Part shown: in pieces, positions 35,208 through 43,709 of the stretch
How positions within the stretch are numbered: position 1 is the first letter of the stretch
How the letters are laid out: every line of letters starts with the position of its first letter
Origin: JAXMBX01 sp046349635
GTDB lineage: Bacteria > Planctomycetota > Planctomycetia > Planctomycetales > Planctomycetaceae
Length of the DNA: 64,000 nt
Reading direction: 5' to 3'
Assembly (NCBI GenBank): GCA_046349635.1
Contig: JAXMBX010000002.1
Location: forward strand, 179,666-243,665
Position numbers and translations under genes: made by a program
The notes under the pieces: model-generated
Told to the model about the DNA's origin: nothing
Databases searched by the model: none
Seen by the model: the letters and a program-made list of their open reading frames with translations, nothing else

Positions 35208-36587
35208 GTGAGTGGGCAGACCTCTTCGCACCTCGGCTGCGCCGAATTCCGCCGTAATATCCGCGCGGATCGTCGCTCTTTTCTTAAGGCCGGCCTCCTC
35301 GGCTCGGCCGGACTTTCTCTCGCCAATCTCCTCCGCGCCGAAGCCGCAAACTCCGCTTCGTCGCAACCTCATACCTCTGTCATCATCCTCTGGATGCGTG
35401 GCGGGCCCAGCCACATCGACATGTGGGATCTGAAACCGGACGCCCCCGCCGAATACCGCGGCGAATTCAGGCCCATCGAAACCACCGTCCCCGGCATTCA
35501 CATCTGCGAACATCTCCCACGCTCCGCCGCTCTCATGGAGAAGTGGTCCATCATTCGCAGCCTCAATCACTCCGACCCGGGTCATTCCTCCGGCGACCAG
35601 CTTCTTTTCACCGGCTATCCGACCGGCCGCATCCCCGAGGAAAACATCGCCCCCAGTTGCGGGGCCGTCGTCTCACGACAACTGGGACATCTCAATCCCA
35701 CTCTCCCCTCTTATGTCGCCATTCCCAAGACAATGCCCGGCATGGGGGCCGCCTACCTCGGCGCGCAACACCAGCCCTTCGAGACCATTGTCGATCCCGC
35801 AATACGCGGCCCCTTCCGACTCCCCGACTTCACCCTCGACAAAGGCCTCAGCCTCGCACGCCTCGCCTCCCGCCGGGAACTCGTCCGTGGGTTCGATGCC
35901 CTCCGCAGGGACATCGACCAATCCGGCCAGATGACCTCGCTGGATACCTTTGACCGACAGGCTGCCGAAATCCTCACTTCCTCCGCCGCCCGCGATGCCT
36001 TCGACCTCGATCGCGAACCCTCATACATCCGCGAACGCTACGGCATCACAGACCGCTTCAATCCGCGCATGCCCGCTGGCGGGGGACTCCCCGGATGGAA
36101 TCAGCGCATCCTCCTTGCCCGCAGGCTTGTCGAGGCCGGGGTCCGGCTCGTCACCGTCGATGTCCGCTGGTGGGATACCCATCAAGATAATTTCTACTCC
36201 CTCCGCGCAGGCTTTCTCCCTCGCTGGGACCAGGCCTACTCCGCCCTCATTGAAGACCTCTCCAACCGCGGCTTGCTCGAATCCACGCTCGTCGTCGCCT
36301 GGGGAGAATTCGGGCGTTCGCCGAAAATCTCGCCCGATGCAGGACGCGATCACTACCCCTTCGTCTTCAGCGCCGCCCTGGCGGGTGGCCCGGTGAAAGG
36401 GGGACGCGTCATCGGTGCGTCCGATACCAAGGCCGCCTTCCCCGCGCGCGACCCTCACTCACCGCAGGATGTCCTCGCGACGATCTACCGCCACCTCGGG
36501 GTTGATAGCTCCGTCTCCTATCTCGACTACTTCGGCCGACCCCGCCCTGTCCTCCAGGATGGCACCCCCGTCTCCGCCCTCTTCTAG
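35208..36587 (+). CDS. DUF1501 family protein with twin-arginine leader (second copy)
   Basis: About 459 residues from GTG 35208, preferred over a TTG at 35175 for its position 9 bases after a GGA. The Tat signal ADRRSFLKAG leads into a hydrophobic stretch ending NLLRAEA. Family landmarks: IILWMRGGPSHIDMWD, HICEHLPRSAALMEKW, LNHSDPGHSSGDQ, LVTVDVRWWDTHQDN, LVVAWGEFGRSPKI and GRDHYP. It differs clearly from the copy at 5573, for example in the HSSGDQ metal-site region, so the two are not recent duplicates. Exported folded by Tat; metal-dependent hydrolase-like fold with unknown substrate. No cytochrome-type partner gene is adjacent. Confidence 0.93.
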   Translation: MSGQTSSHLGCAEFRRNIRADRRSFLKAGLLGSAGLSLANLLRAEAANSASSQPHTSVIILWMRGGPSHIDMWDLKPDAPAEYRGEFRPIETTVPGIHICEHLPRSAALMEKWSIIRSLNHSDPGHSSGDQLLFTGYPTGRIPEENIAPSCGAVVSRQLGHLNPTLPSYVAIPKTMPGMGAAYLGAQHQPFETIVDPAIRGPFRLPDFTLDKGLSLARLASRRELVRGFDALRRDIDQSGQMTSLDTFDRQAAEILTSSAARDAFDLDREPSYIRERYGITDRFNPRMPAGGGLPGWNQRILLARRLVEAGVRLVTVDVRWWDTHQDNFYSLRAGFLPRWDQAYSALIEDLSNRGLLESTLVVAWGEFGRSPKISPDAGRDHYPFVFSAALAGGPVKGGRVIGASDTKAAFPARDPHSPQDVLATIYRHLGVDSSVSYLDYFGRPRPVLQDGTPVSALF

Positions 36588-36725
36588 ATCGCACAGGGTT
36601 TCCTTACAAATCCCCTCGTTTTCCCCCAAAACCACTCTTGAGCACCCTCTAAACCCTCCAGTAGTCTGGAAGAGGTGACGATGCGGATTTCCTGACGTTC
36701 TTTATTTCATCTCTGGAGTTCAGAA

Positions 36726-37328
36726 ATGTCCCTTACCTCATGGTTTACAGATGTCGCCTCCGCATTGCATTCCCCTTCCCGCAGAAGCCTGAAGGAACGC
36801 TTCTCGACATCCTCTCTCCAGCCATTGGAGCAGCGCGTCGTCCCGACCCACCTCCACGCGCTCCCGCATGCCATCGAAGCTCCCGCCCAGCCGGCTGACA
36901 AAGTGGACCATCACGCCGCCGAAGGCGCGAGTCACAAGAACGCTCCTCATAAAGTCAAATTCGCTTCTGGCGATGTCACCATCACACTCTCCAATAGCAC
37001 CAACGACACACTCACTCTCGGGATCGCCAAGAGTACAAAGAAGAGCATTGATGGAACATTTCCGGTTGTCAAACAGAAGGATGTCAATCCGGGAAAATCG
37101 ATCCGCATTCATACCGCGGTCATCTATGACCCGAACGATCTTTCTAAGGACTTCGCTGTGCGGGTCAATCACGGCAACACAGAGGTCCTGCAGAAGCAGT
37201 TCGTCATCCTTTCGGATACCGTTCCTGAAAATCCCAATGGAGATCTAATCAATCCCAAGGTTCAGCAGATCGACATCGCCGTTCTCCCCGGCAATGACAT
37301 CCGCATCAGCGTGAACCCCAAGAGCTGA
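36726..37328 (+). CDS. Short secreted protein with LEPR-type signal
   Basis: 200 residues, GGAG 8 bases before ATG. The first 40 residues are Ser/Arg-rich and end LQPLEQRVVPT, a variant of the LEPR-XLL exported-protein signal. A His-rich linker (about 42-73) leads to an immunoglobulin-like beta domain: VTITLSNSTNDTLTLGIA, NPGKSIRIHTAVIYDP, FAVRVNHGNTEVLQKQFVI, DIAVLPGNDIRISVN. No enzyme motif or anchor is visible. Probably an extracellular or surface-exposed beta-sandwich protein. A terminator follows 50 bases after the stop. Confidence 0.75.
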   Translation: MSLTSWFTDVASALHSPSRRSLKERFSTSSLQPLEQRVVPTHLHALPHAIEAPAQPADKVDHHAAEGASHKNAPHKVKFASGDVTITLSNSTNDTLTLGIAKSTKKSIDGTFPVVKQKDVNPGKSIRIHTAVIYDPNDLSKDFAVRVNHGNTEVLQKQFVILSDTVPENPNGDLINPKVQQIDIAVLPGNDIRISVNPKS

Positions 37329-37344
37329 ACCATCTCGCGACTGC

Positions 37345-37596
37345 CTATGAGAATTTCCACCGCCGCCCCCAAAAAAAGGACCCCACTCTCACAAGTGGGG
37401 TCTTTGTCATTTTCGTCGTTCGGACTCGCGGCATGTGAGGCAATCCGTTGATTAGAATCGACAGCAGCATCACAACAATCCAACAGTAGAATCCTCCAAT
37501 GACCATTGGCAGCCAGAGTGGCGCACGGCATAGATAGTCCAACTTCTGTTCATTCGTCGGATTTCCATCATAAACCCGATCTTCAGGCCCAATCAC
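37345..37596 (-). CDS. Small membrane protein, possibly the 3' half of a split gene
   Basis: 83 residues from GTG 37596. It reads VYDGNPTNEQKLDYL, then one strong helix (WLPMVIGGFYCWIVVMLLSI). The frame is the same as that of the next small gene upstream and only a single TAG separates them. Its last 19 codons run through the hairpin at 37379-37402, which also works as a terminator on this strand, so the natural end of the gene may be altered. No homologue recognised; it could be a decayed gene. Confidence 0.4.
   Translation of the reverse strand: MIGPEDRVYDGNPTNEQKLDYLCRAPLWLPMVIGGFYCWIVVMLLSILINGLPHMPRVRTTKMTKTPLVRVGSFFWGRRWKFS
37379..37406. terminator. Bidirectional Rho-independent terminator
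   Basis: GACCCCACT (37379-37387) pairs with AGTGGGGTC (37394-37402). On the plus strand TTTGTCATTTT follows, ending the LEPR-type gene; on the minus strand CTTTTTTT follows. Confidence 0.85.
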
Positions 37597-37614
37597 GATC
37601 CGCCCATCGTCTCT

Positions 37615-37773
37615 CTACTTCTTCAGCTGCAAACACCGTCTCTTGTATCTGATCGCGATGGGCAACAGGAATGGACCGCTCACCTGCATGAACAGACTCG
37701 CAAAGCTCCATAACATTAATCGCTTTACCTGTCGATACAGGAAGTCGATCCGCTTCGCAGTCTGGGAATCCAT
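37615..37773 (-). CDS. Small one-helix protein, possibly the 5' half of a split gene
   Basis: 52 residues, ATG 37773, AGGA 9 bases upstream. Sequence starts MDSQTAKRIDFLYRQVKRLM and carries one membrane helix (LWSFASLFMQVSGPFLLPIAI) followed by a basic end. It stops at TAG, after which the same frame continues into the gene at 37345-37596 without another stop. The good ribosome site and coding-like composition suggest that it is real. No known family. Confidence 0.45.
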   Translation of the reverse strand: MDSQTAKRIDFLYRQVKRLMLWSFASLFMQVSGPFLLPIAIRYKRRCLQLKK

Positions 37774-37905
37774 AATCAGGCGTCCTTCTTTTAAAGCGAA
37801 GTCCCTTGTGACGGACTCTGACGTGGATTTAATTCAAGGTTATAAATACCAGTATCGCCCCCTCCGATTTCTAATTCAATAAAATCTCTTCCGCGCAAAA
37901 AAACA

Positions 37906-37931
37906 GAACCCCACTCATCCGAGTGGGGTTC
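37906..37931 (-). terminator. Terminator of clpC
   Basis: Perfect 11-bp stem GAACCCCACTC / GAGTGGGGTTC with ATCC loop (37906-37916, 37921-37931). On the minus strand it is followed by TGTTTTTTT. It lies 31 bases after the clpC stop. Confidence 0.9.
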
Positions 37932-37962
37932 TAGTCATTTCACAATCAAACAGGCGCCCTGA

Positions 37963-40500
37963 TCAGCTCTTCTGCTCTTCGGTCGTACCGGCGCCTGCGG
38001 CGGCCAGTTCTGCCGACGGCGGAACGGCTTCGGTGTCGAATTCGAGCTGCTTCTGTTCGCCCACTTCCTTCACCTTCACCGTGATCGCCGACTTGCCGGC
38101 GAACGAACCACGCAGCAGTTCCTCCGAGAGCGGATCCTCGACATACGTTTCGATCGCCCGACGCAACGGGCGGGCACCGTAGTCCAGGTCGCTTCCCTTC
38201 GAGATGATGAACTCCTTCGCGTCGTCCGTAAGGACGAGCTGCAGGTTCTTCTCCGCCAGGCGTTCGCGAACCTTCGACAGTTCGATGTCGATGATCTTCT
38301 TGAGGTGCTCCTTCGTCAGATGGCGGAACACGATCACGTCGTCGATACGACCCAGGAATTCCGGTTTGAATTCCCGTTCGATCTCGTGCATCAAACGTTC
38401 CTTCATCTTCTCGTAGCTCGTGTCTTCGTCCTTCTTGCCGAACCCGAACACGTCACCGGAGTGAATCACGCTCGCACCGGCATTCGTGGTCATGATCAGC
38501 ACCACGTTCTTGAAGTCCACCTTGCGACCGAAACTGTCGGTCAGGTGCCCTTCTTCCATGATCTGCAACAGCATGTTGAAGACGTCCGGATGCGCCTTCT
38601 CGATTTCGTCGAGCAGCACGACGGCGTACGGACGGCGGCGGATCTTCTCGGTGAGCTGACCCCCTTCTTCGTAACCGACGTAACCCGGAGGCGCACCGAT
38701 CAACCGGCTGACGTTGTGCTTCTCCATGTATTCGCTCATGTCGATTTGGATCAATGCGTCCTGATCCCCAAACAGGAATTCGGCAAGCGACTTCGCGAGC
38801 AGCGTCTTACCGACACCGGTCGGACCGGCAAACAGGAACACACCCGTCGGACGCCGCGGATCTTTCAATCCGCTGCGGCTGCGGCGAACCGCCTTCGCAA
38901 TCCGCTTGATCGCTTCGTCCTGGCTGATGACCTTCTTGGAAAGGTCGTCTTCCATTTTCAACAACCGCTGGGCATCCTCGCTGGAAAGACGAGTGAGCGG
39001 AATCCCGGTCATCTTCGCGACGACTTCGGCAATCACGTCCTCATCGACGTCCCCGTCGGTCTGCTTCGCTTTGTCGCGCCATTCCTGCGTGAGCGATTCC
39101 TTTTTCTTGCGGATCTTGTCCGCCTGGTCGCGCAGGCTGGCCGCCAGTTCGAAGTCCTGGTTCGCCACCGCTTCTTCCTTGGACTGGTTCAGCTTTTCGG
39201 CTTCATCTTCCAGGTCCTTGAGGTCCGGCGGACGGACCATCGAACGCAACCGGATGCGGGCACCCGCTTCGTCGATCACGTCGATCGCCTTGTCCGGCAG
39301 GCACCGGCCGGTGATGTACCGCGAAGACAATTCGACCGCCGCCGCGAGGGCTTCGTCCGAAATCTTCACCCGGTGATGCTGTTCGTAACGGTCCCGCAGA
39401 CCCTTCAGGATCTCGACCGCTTCTTCGGGGCTCGGCGGTTCGACCATCACGGTCTGGAACCGGCGTTCCAACGCCCCGTCCTTTTCGATGTACTTGCGGT
39501 ATTCGTCCAGAGTCGTCGCGCCGATGCACTGCAGTTCGCCGCGGCTCAAGGCGGGCTTCAGCACGTTCGAGGCATCAATAGCCCCTTCCGCGCCCCCCGC
39601 ACCGACCAGCGTGTGCAATTCATCGATGAACAGAATCGTGTTCTTCGCGCGGCGGACTTCGTTCATCACCGCCTTGATCCGCTCTTCAAACTGGCCGCGA
39701 TACTTCGTCCCGGCAACCATCATCGCCAGGTCAAGCACCACGATCCGCTTGTCGCGGAGCAGGTCGGGAACGTTGTTGTCCACCACCATCTGGGCGAACC
39801 CTTCCACGATGGCCGTCTTACCGACACCCGCTTCACCCAGCAGAACGGGATTGTTCTTCTGGCGGCGGCTCAGGATCTGGATCACCCGCTCGATTTCATT
39901 CGTCCGGCCGATGACCGGGTCCAGTTTCCCCTGGCGGGCGAGTTCGGTGAGATCCCGTCCGAAACTGTCGAGGGCCGGAGTCTTGCTCTTGCCCGCTTTC
40001 GCGCCTGCAGCGGTTCCGCCGCCGGGCGCAGCCCGTTCGCCGGACGCTTCCGCGTTCTGCACGTCGTGGCCGAGGAGGTTCAACACTTCCTCACGCACGT
40101 CTTCCAGCTTCAGGCCGAGGTTCATCAGCACCTGGGCGGCCACCCCTTCCTGCTCGCGGAGCAGGCCGAGGAGAATGTGTTCCGTACCGACATAGTTATG
40201 GTTGAGGTTGCGCGCCTCTTCCATCGAATATTCGATCACCTTCTTGGCGCGGGGAGTCTGCGGCAATTTCCCCATGGTGACCATATCCGGACCCGCCTGG
40301 ACGATCTTCTCCACTTCGCTGCGGATCTTCCGGAGGTCGATATCCAGATTCTTCAAAACGTTCGCGGCGACACCCGACCCTTCCTTCACGAGGCCGAGCA
40401 GGATGTGCTCCGTCCCGATATACTCGTGATTGAAACGTTGTGCCTCCTGGTTGGCCAGTTGCATGACCTTGCGGGCACGATCGGTAAACCGTTCATACAT
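37963..40500 (-). CDS. clpC: ATP-dependent Clp protease ATP-binding subunit ClpC
   Basis: 845 residues from ATG 40500, chosen because AGGAGAAGAG lies 5 bases upstream and the family start MYERFTDRARKVM follows; a longer in-frame start has no ribosome site. Order: two Clp_N repeats (about 1-145), AAA domain 1 with Walker A GEAGVGKT and FIDELHTLVGAG, UVR-type coiled middle domain (NQDFELAASLRDQ), AAA domain 2 with Walker A GPTGVGKT and Walker B VVLLDEIEKAHP, and ClpB-type C-terminal domain. ClpC unfolds substrates and feeds them to ClpP; the tripeptide of the ClpP-binding loop type is expected between Walker motifs of domain 2. No CIRCE or CtsR site is visible upstream. Confidence 0.97.
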   Translation of the reverse strand: MYERFTDRARKVMQLANQEAQRFNHEYIGTEHILLGLVKEGSGVAANVLKNLDIDLRKIRSEVEKIVQAGPDMVTMGKLPQTPRAKKVIEYSMEEARNLNHNYVGTEHILLGLLREQEGVAAQVLMNLGLKLEDVREEVLNLLGHDVQNAEASGERAAPGGGTAAGAKAGKSKTPALDSFGRDLTELARQGKLDPVIGRTNEIERVIQILSRRQKNNPVLLGEAGVGKTAIVEGFAQMVVDNNVPDLLRDKRIVVLDLAMMVAGTKYRGQFEERIKAVMNEVRRAKNTILFIDELHTLVGAGGAEGAIDASNVLKPALSRGELQCIGATTLDEYRKYIEKDGALERRFQTVMVEPPSPEEAVEILKGLRDRYEQHHRVKISDEALAAAVELSSRYITGRCLPDKAIDVIDEAGARIRLRSMVRPPDLKDLEDEAEKLNQSKEEAVANQDFELAASLRDQADKIRKKKESLTQEWRDKAKQTDGDVDEDVIAEVVAKMTGIPLTRLSSEDAQRLLKMEDDLSKKVISQDEAIKRIAKAVRRSRSGLKDPRRPTGVFLFAGPTGVGKTLLAKSLAEFLFGDQDALIQIDMSEYMEKHNVSRLIGAPPGYVGYEEGGQLTEKIRRRPYAVVLLDEIEKAHPDVFNMLLQIMEEGHLTDSFGRKVDFKNVVLIMTTNAGASVIHSGDVFGFGKKDEDTSYEKMKERLMHEIEREFKPEFLGRIDDVIVFRHLTKEHLKKIIDIELSKVRERLAEKNLQLVLTDDAKEFIISKGSDLDYGARPLRRAIETYVEDPLSEELLRGSFAGKSAITVKVKEVGEQKQLEFDTEAVPPSAELAAAGAGTTEEQKS

Positions 40501-41040
40501 ATTACTCTTCTCCTTCTCTACCCCGGTGAACTCATCGTGGAGTGCGGGGTGTCCCATCTACGTCAGTCGCAGGCGAGAGTCCATCAGGGCTGCGAAGAAC
40601 GGTCGAAATGTGGTTCCTTCGATGATCGGGCGGGTCGCCGAGGCGATCGACTGAAAGCGGCCCCCCACCCGTGAATCATTCAAATTTAGGTTTCCTGTTC
40701 CAATTATGTCAGCCAGGAAAAGACCTGGTGAAAAAGGAGACGCAAATCCAGTACCGGTTTCTTATCCCAAGTTTCTGATCGGGCGGGATTTCCGACTTTG
40801 CCGAGGGTGCGGAATGAGCCTTTTCCTATCCTTGACTTAGGGATTTTAGAGAGAGTTTCCAAAACCCACAAGACAGGCTGAGATTTACGGAAGAGCCGAT
40901 TGCAGAATGACTTGCTTAAAGTGAATTCCTTCCCGCAAACCGCTGGAAAAGAGCGGAAGTGGTATGTGACAATCTAGGTGAGATAGCGGGTTGGGAGACT
41001 GTCCTGAGTGGGGCTTGGCCCCCGGTTCCTGAGGAGCTTG
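40501..41040. other. Divergent gap between clpC and the Clp_N-ThiE gene
   Basis: 540 bases. It holds the promoters of two divergent genes but I could not pick a pair with confidence; TTGACT at 40832-40837 has no good -10. No CIRCE palindrome (TTAGCACTC type) and no CtsR heptad were found. No gene-like frame. Confidence 0.4.
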
Positions 41041-42576
41041 ATGGAGACGCGATTCACTGCCGGAGCGACCCGAACACTTGGGCTTGCCGCCAGAATGGCA
41101 GCATCCGCCGGCGAAGTTCGGGTTCTGCCCGAATACCTTTTGGCAGCCTTACTGGTGGAGGAATCTCCCGCCACCAATCAACTTCTGGCGGTCGATCTGT
41201 CCCCCGAAAAACTCGCGGAACAATGGCCGGGGATTAGTCACTTCACCGAGAGTTCCGAACCCCCGACTTCCCTGCCGCCACAGGGCCCCGAGCTCTCCGC
41301 TGTCCTGCAGCGGGCACTCGCCCGGGCGCACGCCGGAGGACGACCCGATGAGATCGGAACGCTCGACCTGTTAGGGGGGCTGCTCGAAGGGGAAGGCAAG
41401 GTGGCGGAGTTCCTCTCCGAATTTGGACTTCGCCCCGAGACCTATCTACGCGACGATCCCGCGGAACGGACAGGCTCTGCTCATCCCCTCCCCTGGGACG
41501 AAACACTCCGCTGGAAGAGCGAAACGGCGGAACAGCATCTGACCGCTTGCCGCATCGTCGATGCCGCCTTGAATCGGGTCCGGGAAGGTCTCCGCGTGCT
41601 GGAGGATTACGCGCGGTTTCATCTGAATGATGGCCACCTGAGCGGCCTGCTCAAAAGCTGGCGGCATGACCTCGCGGCTGCCCAGGCACTCCTGCCTCAA
41701 CAGGATCTGCTCGCGGCACGCGATACCCTCGGCGATGTCGGCACAGAAATCACCCTCGGAGGTGAAAGCCTCCGTGAATCTCTCGAACAGGTGATGCAGG
41801 CCAACCTGAAGCGCCTGCAGGAGGCCTCCCGCACGCTCGAAGAGTATGGAAAAATCCTCTCCGGCGAATTCGCCGCCGCCATGAAACAACTCCGCTACCG
41901 GCTCTACACTCTGGAAAAAGGGCTGCAACAGACCGCGACCAACAGGCAGCGGCTCGCCGATCACAACCTCTACCTGCTCGTCACCGAGGAACTGTGCCAC
42001 CACGGTTCCGGTCCCGCCATTCGGGGAGCCTTGGAAGGGGGGGTGAAAATCATCCAGATCCGCGAGAAGCGCATGCCCGACCGCTTGCTCGTCGAGCACG
42101 CCCGGCGGATTCGGGGCTGGACCCGCGAATATGGCGCCCTCCTCATCATGAATGACCGCCCCGACCTGGCAGTCCTCGCCGATGCCGATGGTGTCCACGT
42201 CGGCCAGGAAGAACTGAGCGTGCAGGATGCCCGCAAGATCGTCGGCGCGGATCGACTGGTGGGGGTTTCTACTCACTCGCTGGAACAAGCCCGCCAGGCG
42301 GTGCTGGAGGGAGCCGATTACATCGGTGTCGGCCCGGTCTTCCCCTCCAAAACAAAAAACTTCGATGCCTTTGTGGGCTTGGATCTCGTGAAAGAAGTCT
42401 CCGCCGAGATCAGTCTGCCGGCGTTCGCCATCGGGGGGATTGACGCGCGCAATGTCCGCAGCGTCTGCCAGGCAGGAGGAACCCGGATCGCGGTCAGCAG
42501 TGCGATCTGCAGCGCGGAGAACCCGGAAATGGCCACTCGAGAACTCTTGCGATTATTGCAGGACGGGAAAAGCTGA
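41041..42576 (+). CDS. thiE: Thiamine phosphate synthase with ThiD2 domain and an N-terminal Clp_N-like domain
   Basis: 511 residues; GAGGAG 4 bases before ATG 41041. Three parts. Residues 1-135 are two degenerate Clp_N repeats: FTAGATRTLGLAARMAAS, VLPEYLLAALLVEE, then LSAVLQRALARAHAGGRPDE and TLDLLGGLLEGEGKVAEFL, parallel to the N-domain of ClpC encoded next door. Residues of about 165-295 match ThiD2 (CRIVDAALNRVREGLRVLED). Residues of about 308-508 are ThiE: VKIIQIREK, LLIMNDRPDLAVLADADG, GVHVGQEEL, YIGVGPVFPSKTK and FAIGGI. ThiE joins HMP-PP and thiazole phosphate into thiamine phosphate; ThiD2-ThiE fusions are known, but the Clp_N extension is unusual. It may link thiamine synthesis to Clp control. 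Confidence 0.9.
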   Translation: METRFTAGATRTLGLAARMAASAGEVRVLPEYLLAALLVEESPATNQLLAVDLSPEKLAEQWPGISHFTESSEPPTSLPPQGPELSAVLQRALARAHAGGRPDEIGTLDLLGGLLEGEGKVAEFLSEFGLRPETYLRDDPAERTGSAHPLPWDETLRWKSETAEQHLTACRIVDAALNRVREGLRVLEDYARFHLNDGHLSGLLKSWRHDLAAAQALLPQQDLLAARDTLGDVGTEITLGGESLRESLEQVMQANLKRLQEASRTLEEYGKILSGEFAAAMKQLRYRLYTLEKGLQQTATNRQRLADHNLYLLVTEELCHHGSGPAIRGALEGGVKIIQIREKRMPDRLLVEHARRIRGWTREYGALLIMNDRPDLAVLADADGVHVGQEELSVQDARKIVGADRLVGVSTHSLEQARQAVLEGADYIGVGPVFPSKTKNFDAFVGLDLVKEVSAEISLPAFAIGGIDARNVRSVCQAGGTRIAVSSAICSAENPEMATRELLRLLQDGKS

Positions 42577-42591
42577 CTCGCAAAGAGCCTG

Positions 42592-43431
42592 CTATTTCTC
42601 ACCCTTGTGCGCATCTTCCTCGATCGCCGCCTGGAACTCCGGCAGGGAAACCGTCTTCGTCTCCTTGCTGGCGAGTAACGATTCCCACTCGTGAATTCGC
42701 TGCCGGTCCGCCTTTTCCAAGGCCCACTTGTACTGATGTTCCGCGCGGAGCTTCACCTTCGCTCCGAAGTGGGTCTGCAACGAAACCTTCACGGGAATCA
42801 GACCTCGCTCACGTAACGTGGAGTTGAGCTTCATCCGGACGGACGGAAGAAACGCATGGGATTTCAGGACGTAGTTCACCTTGGTCGTGGAATCCGCGAA
42901 CTTCAGGTATGCCGCCAGGTGTTGCGGTGTCTCCGGGGAGGCACAGATCGCCTGATAAGTAAGCTGTTCGCTGCTCAACGTCAACTTCCGCGTCGACGCG
43001 TCGTATTCCTCTTCGAATTCAGGATGCAACTGGAACTTGATGAACTCGTGCAGTTGCGCGTGATCGTATTTGACCTGCTTCACCGGTTCCTTGAGGAACT
43101 CTTCCGCCTGATGAAACGCCTCCGTGATACTTTGGTCCAGTTCCGCCAGAGTGAAGCTGGTGGCAATCTTCCGCGATCCGTGCAACACCGTCACCTTCTT
43201 CGCGGTGTAATCCAGGATCGTGACGTCCCCCACGCTGTCGATATAGTCGTAACCCTTGTTGGCATGGAAAAACGTGTGGCAGCGGCAGAAGGGCTGCTTC
43301 GCAGGTTTGCCCTCCGCATCGTGATAGAGCTTCGTGTAGATCGAAAACTCCTGTCCCTCAGCCGACGCCAGACAGGCGCACAGAAGCCAGCAGGGAAGAA
43401 CGAAACGGCGGAGCAGGGAGAAGTACGGCAT
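42592..43431 (-). CDS. Secreted hypothetical protein
   Basis: 279 residues from ATG 43431 (GAGG 8 bases upstream); an in-frame ATG at 43497 would put 22 polar residues before the signal. Signal peptide MPYFSLLRRFVLPCWLLCAC, cleavage near ASA-EGQ. The mature part has FSIYTKLYHDAEGKPAKQP and CRCHTFFHANKGYDYID, strand VGDVTILDYTAKKVTVL, then long helices (LDQSITEAFHQAEEFLKEPV) and a charged C-terminus. The pattern recurs in planctomycetes as far as I recall but has no function. Nothing suggests an enzyme. It ends 15 bases from the convergent thiE gene. Confidence 0.7.
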   Translation of the reverse strand: MPYFSLLRRFVLPCWLLCACLASAEGQEFSIYTKLYHDAEGKPAKQPFCRCHTFFHANKGYDYIDSVGDVTILDYTAKKVTVLHGSRKIATSFTLAELDQSITEAFHQAEEFLKEPVKQVKYDHAQLHEFIKFQLHPEFEEEYDASTRKLTLSSEQLTYQAICASPETPQHLAAYLKFADSTTKVNYVLKSHAFLPSVRMKLNSTLRERGLIPVKVSLQTHFGAKVKLRAEHQYKWALEKADRQRIHEWESLLASKETKTVSLPEFQAAIEEDAHKGEK

Positions 43432-43709
43432 GGACGGACCTCGCGCAAGTTCGGAGGGTCGATGCGCATGTACTGCGAACGCAGACATCTTGCGCACGGA
43501 CGCCGAAACAGGGGCACTGTTTCCGATGTTTGGACGGGAAATTTGGATGTGTGGGGACTGAGAGAGGGGGGGATGTTATCGGCTTGACCCGATTTCGACA
43601 AGAGGAGTTTTAGAGCGCGTTGCCCTTGAGTGTCGCGTCCAAGCCGATGATTCTTCCGAGTTCTTTACCGCGACAGTCGCTGCACGTAAATGCAATGCGA
43701 TCTGGAGGG

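Noticed and set aside
40501..41040. Heat-shock control sites (CIRCE, CtsR) upstream of clpC
   Set aside because: Searched by eye for TTAGCACTC-N9-GAGTGCTAA and GGTCAAA repeats; none found. A GGAGTGC word near 40541 has no partner.
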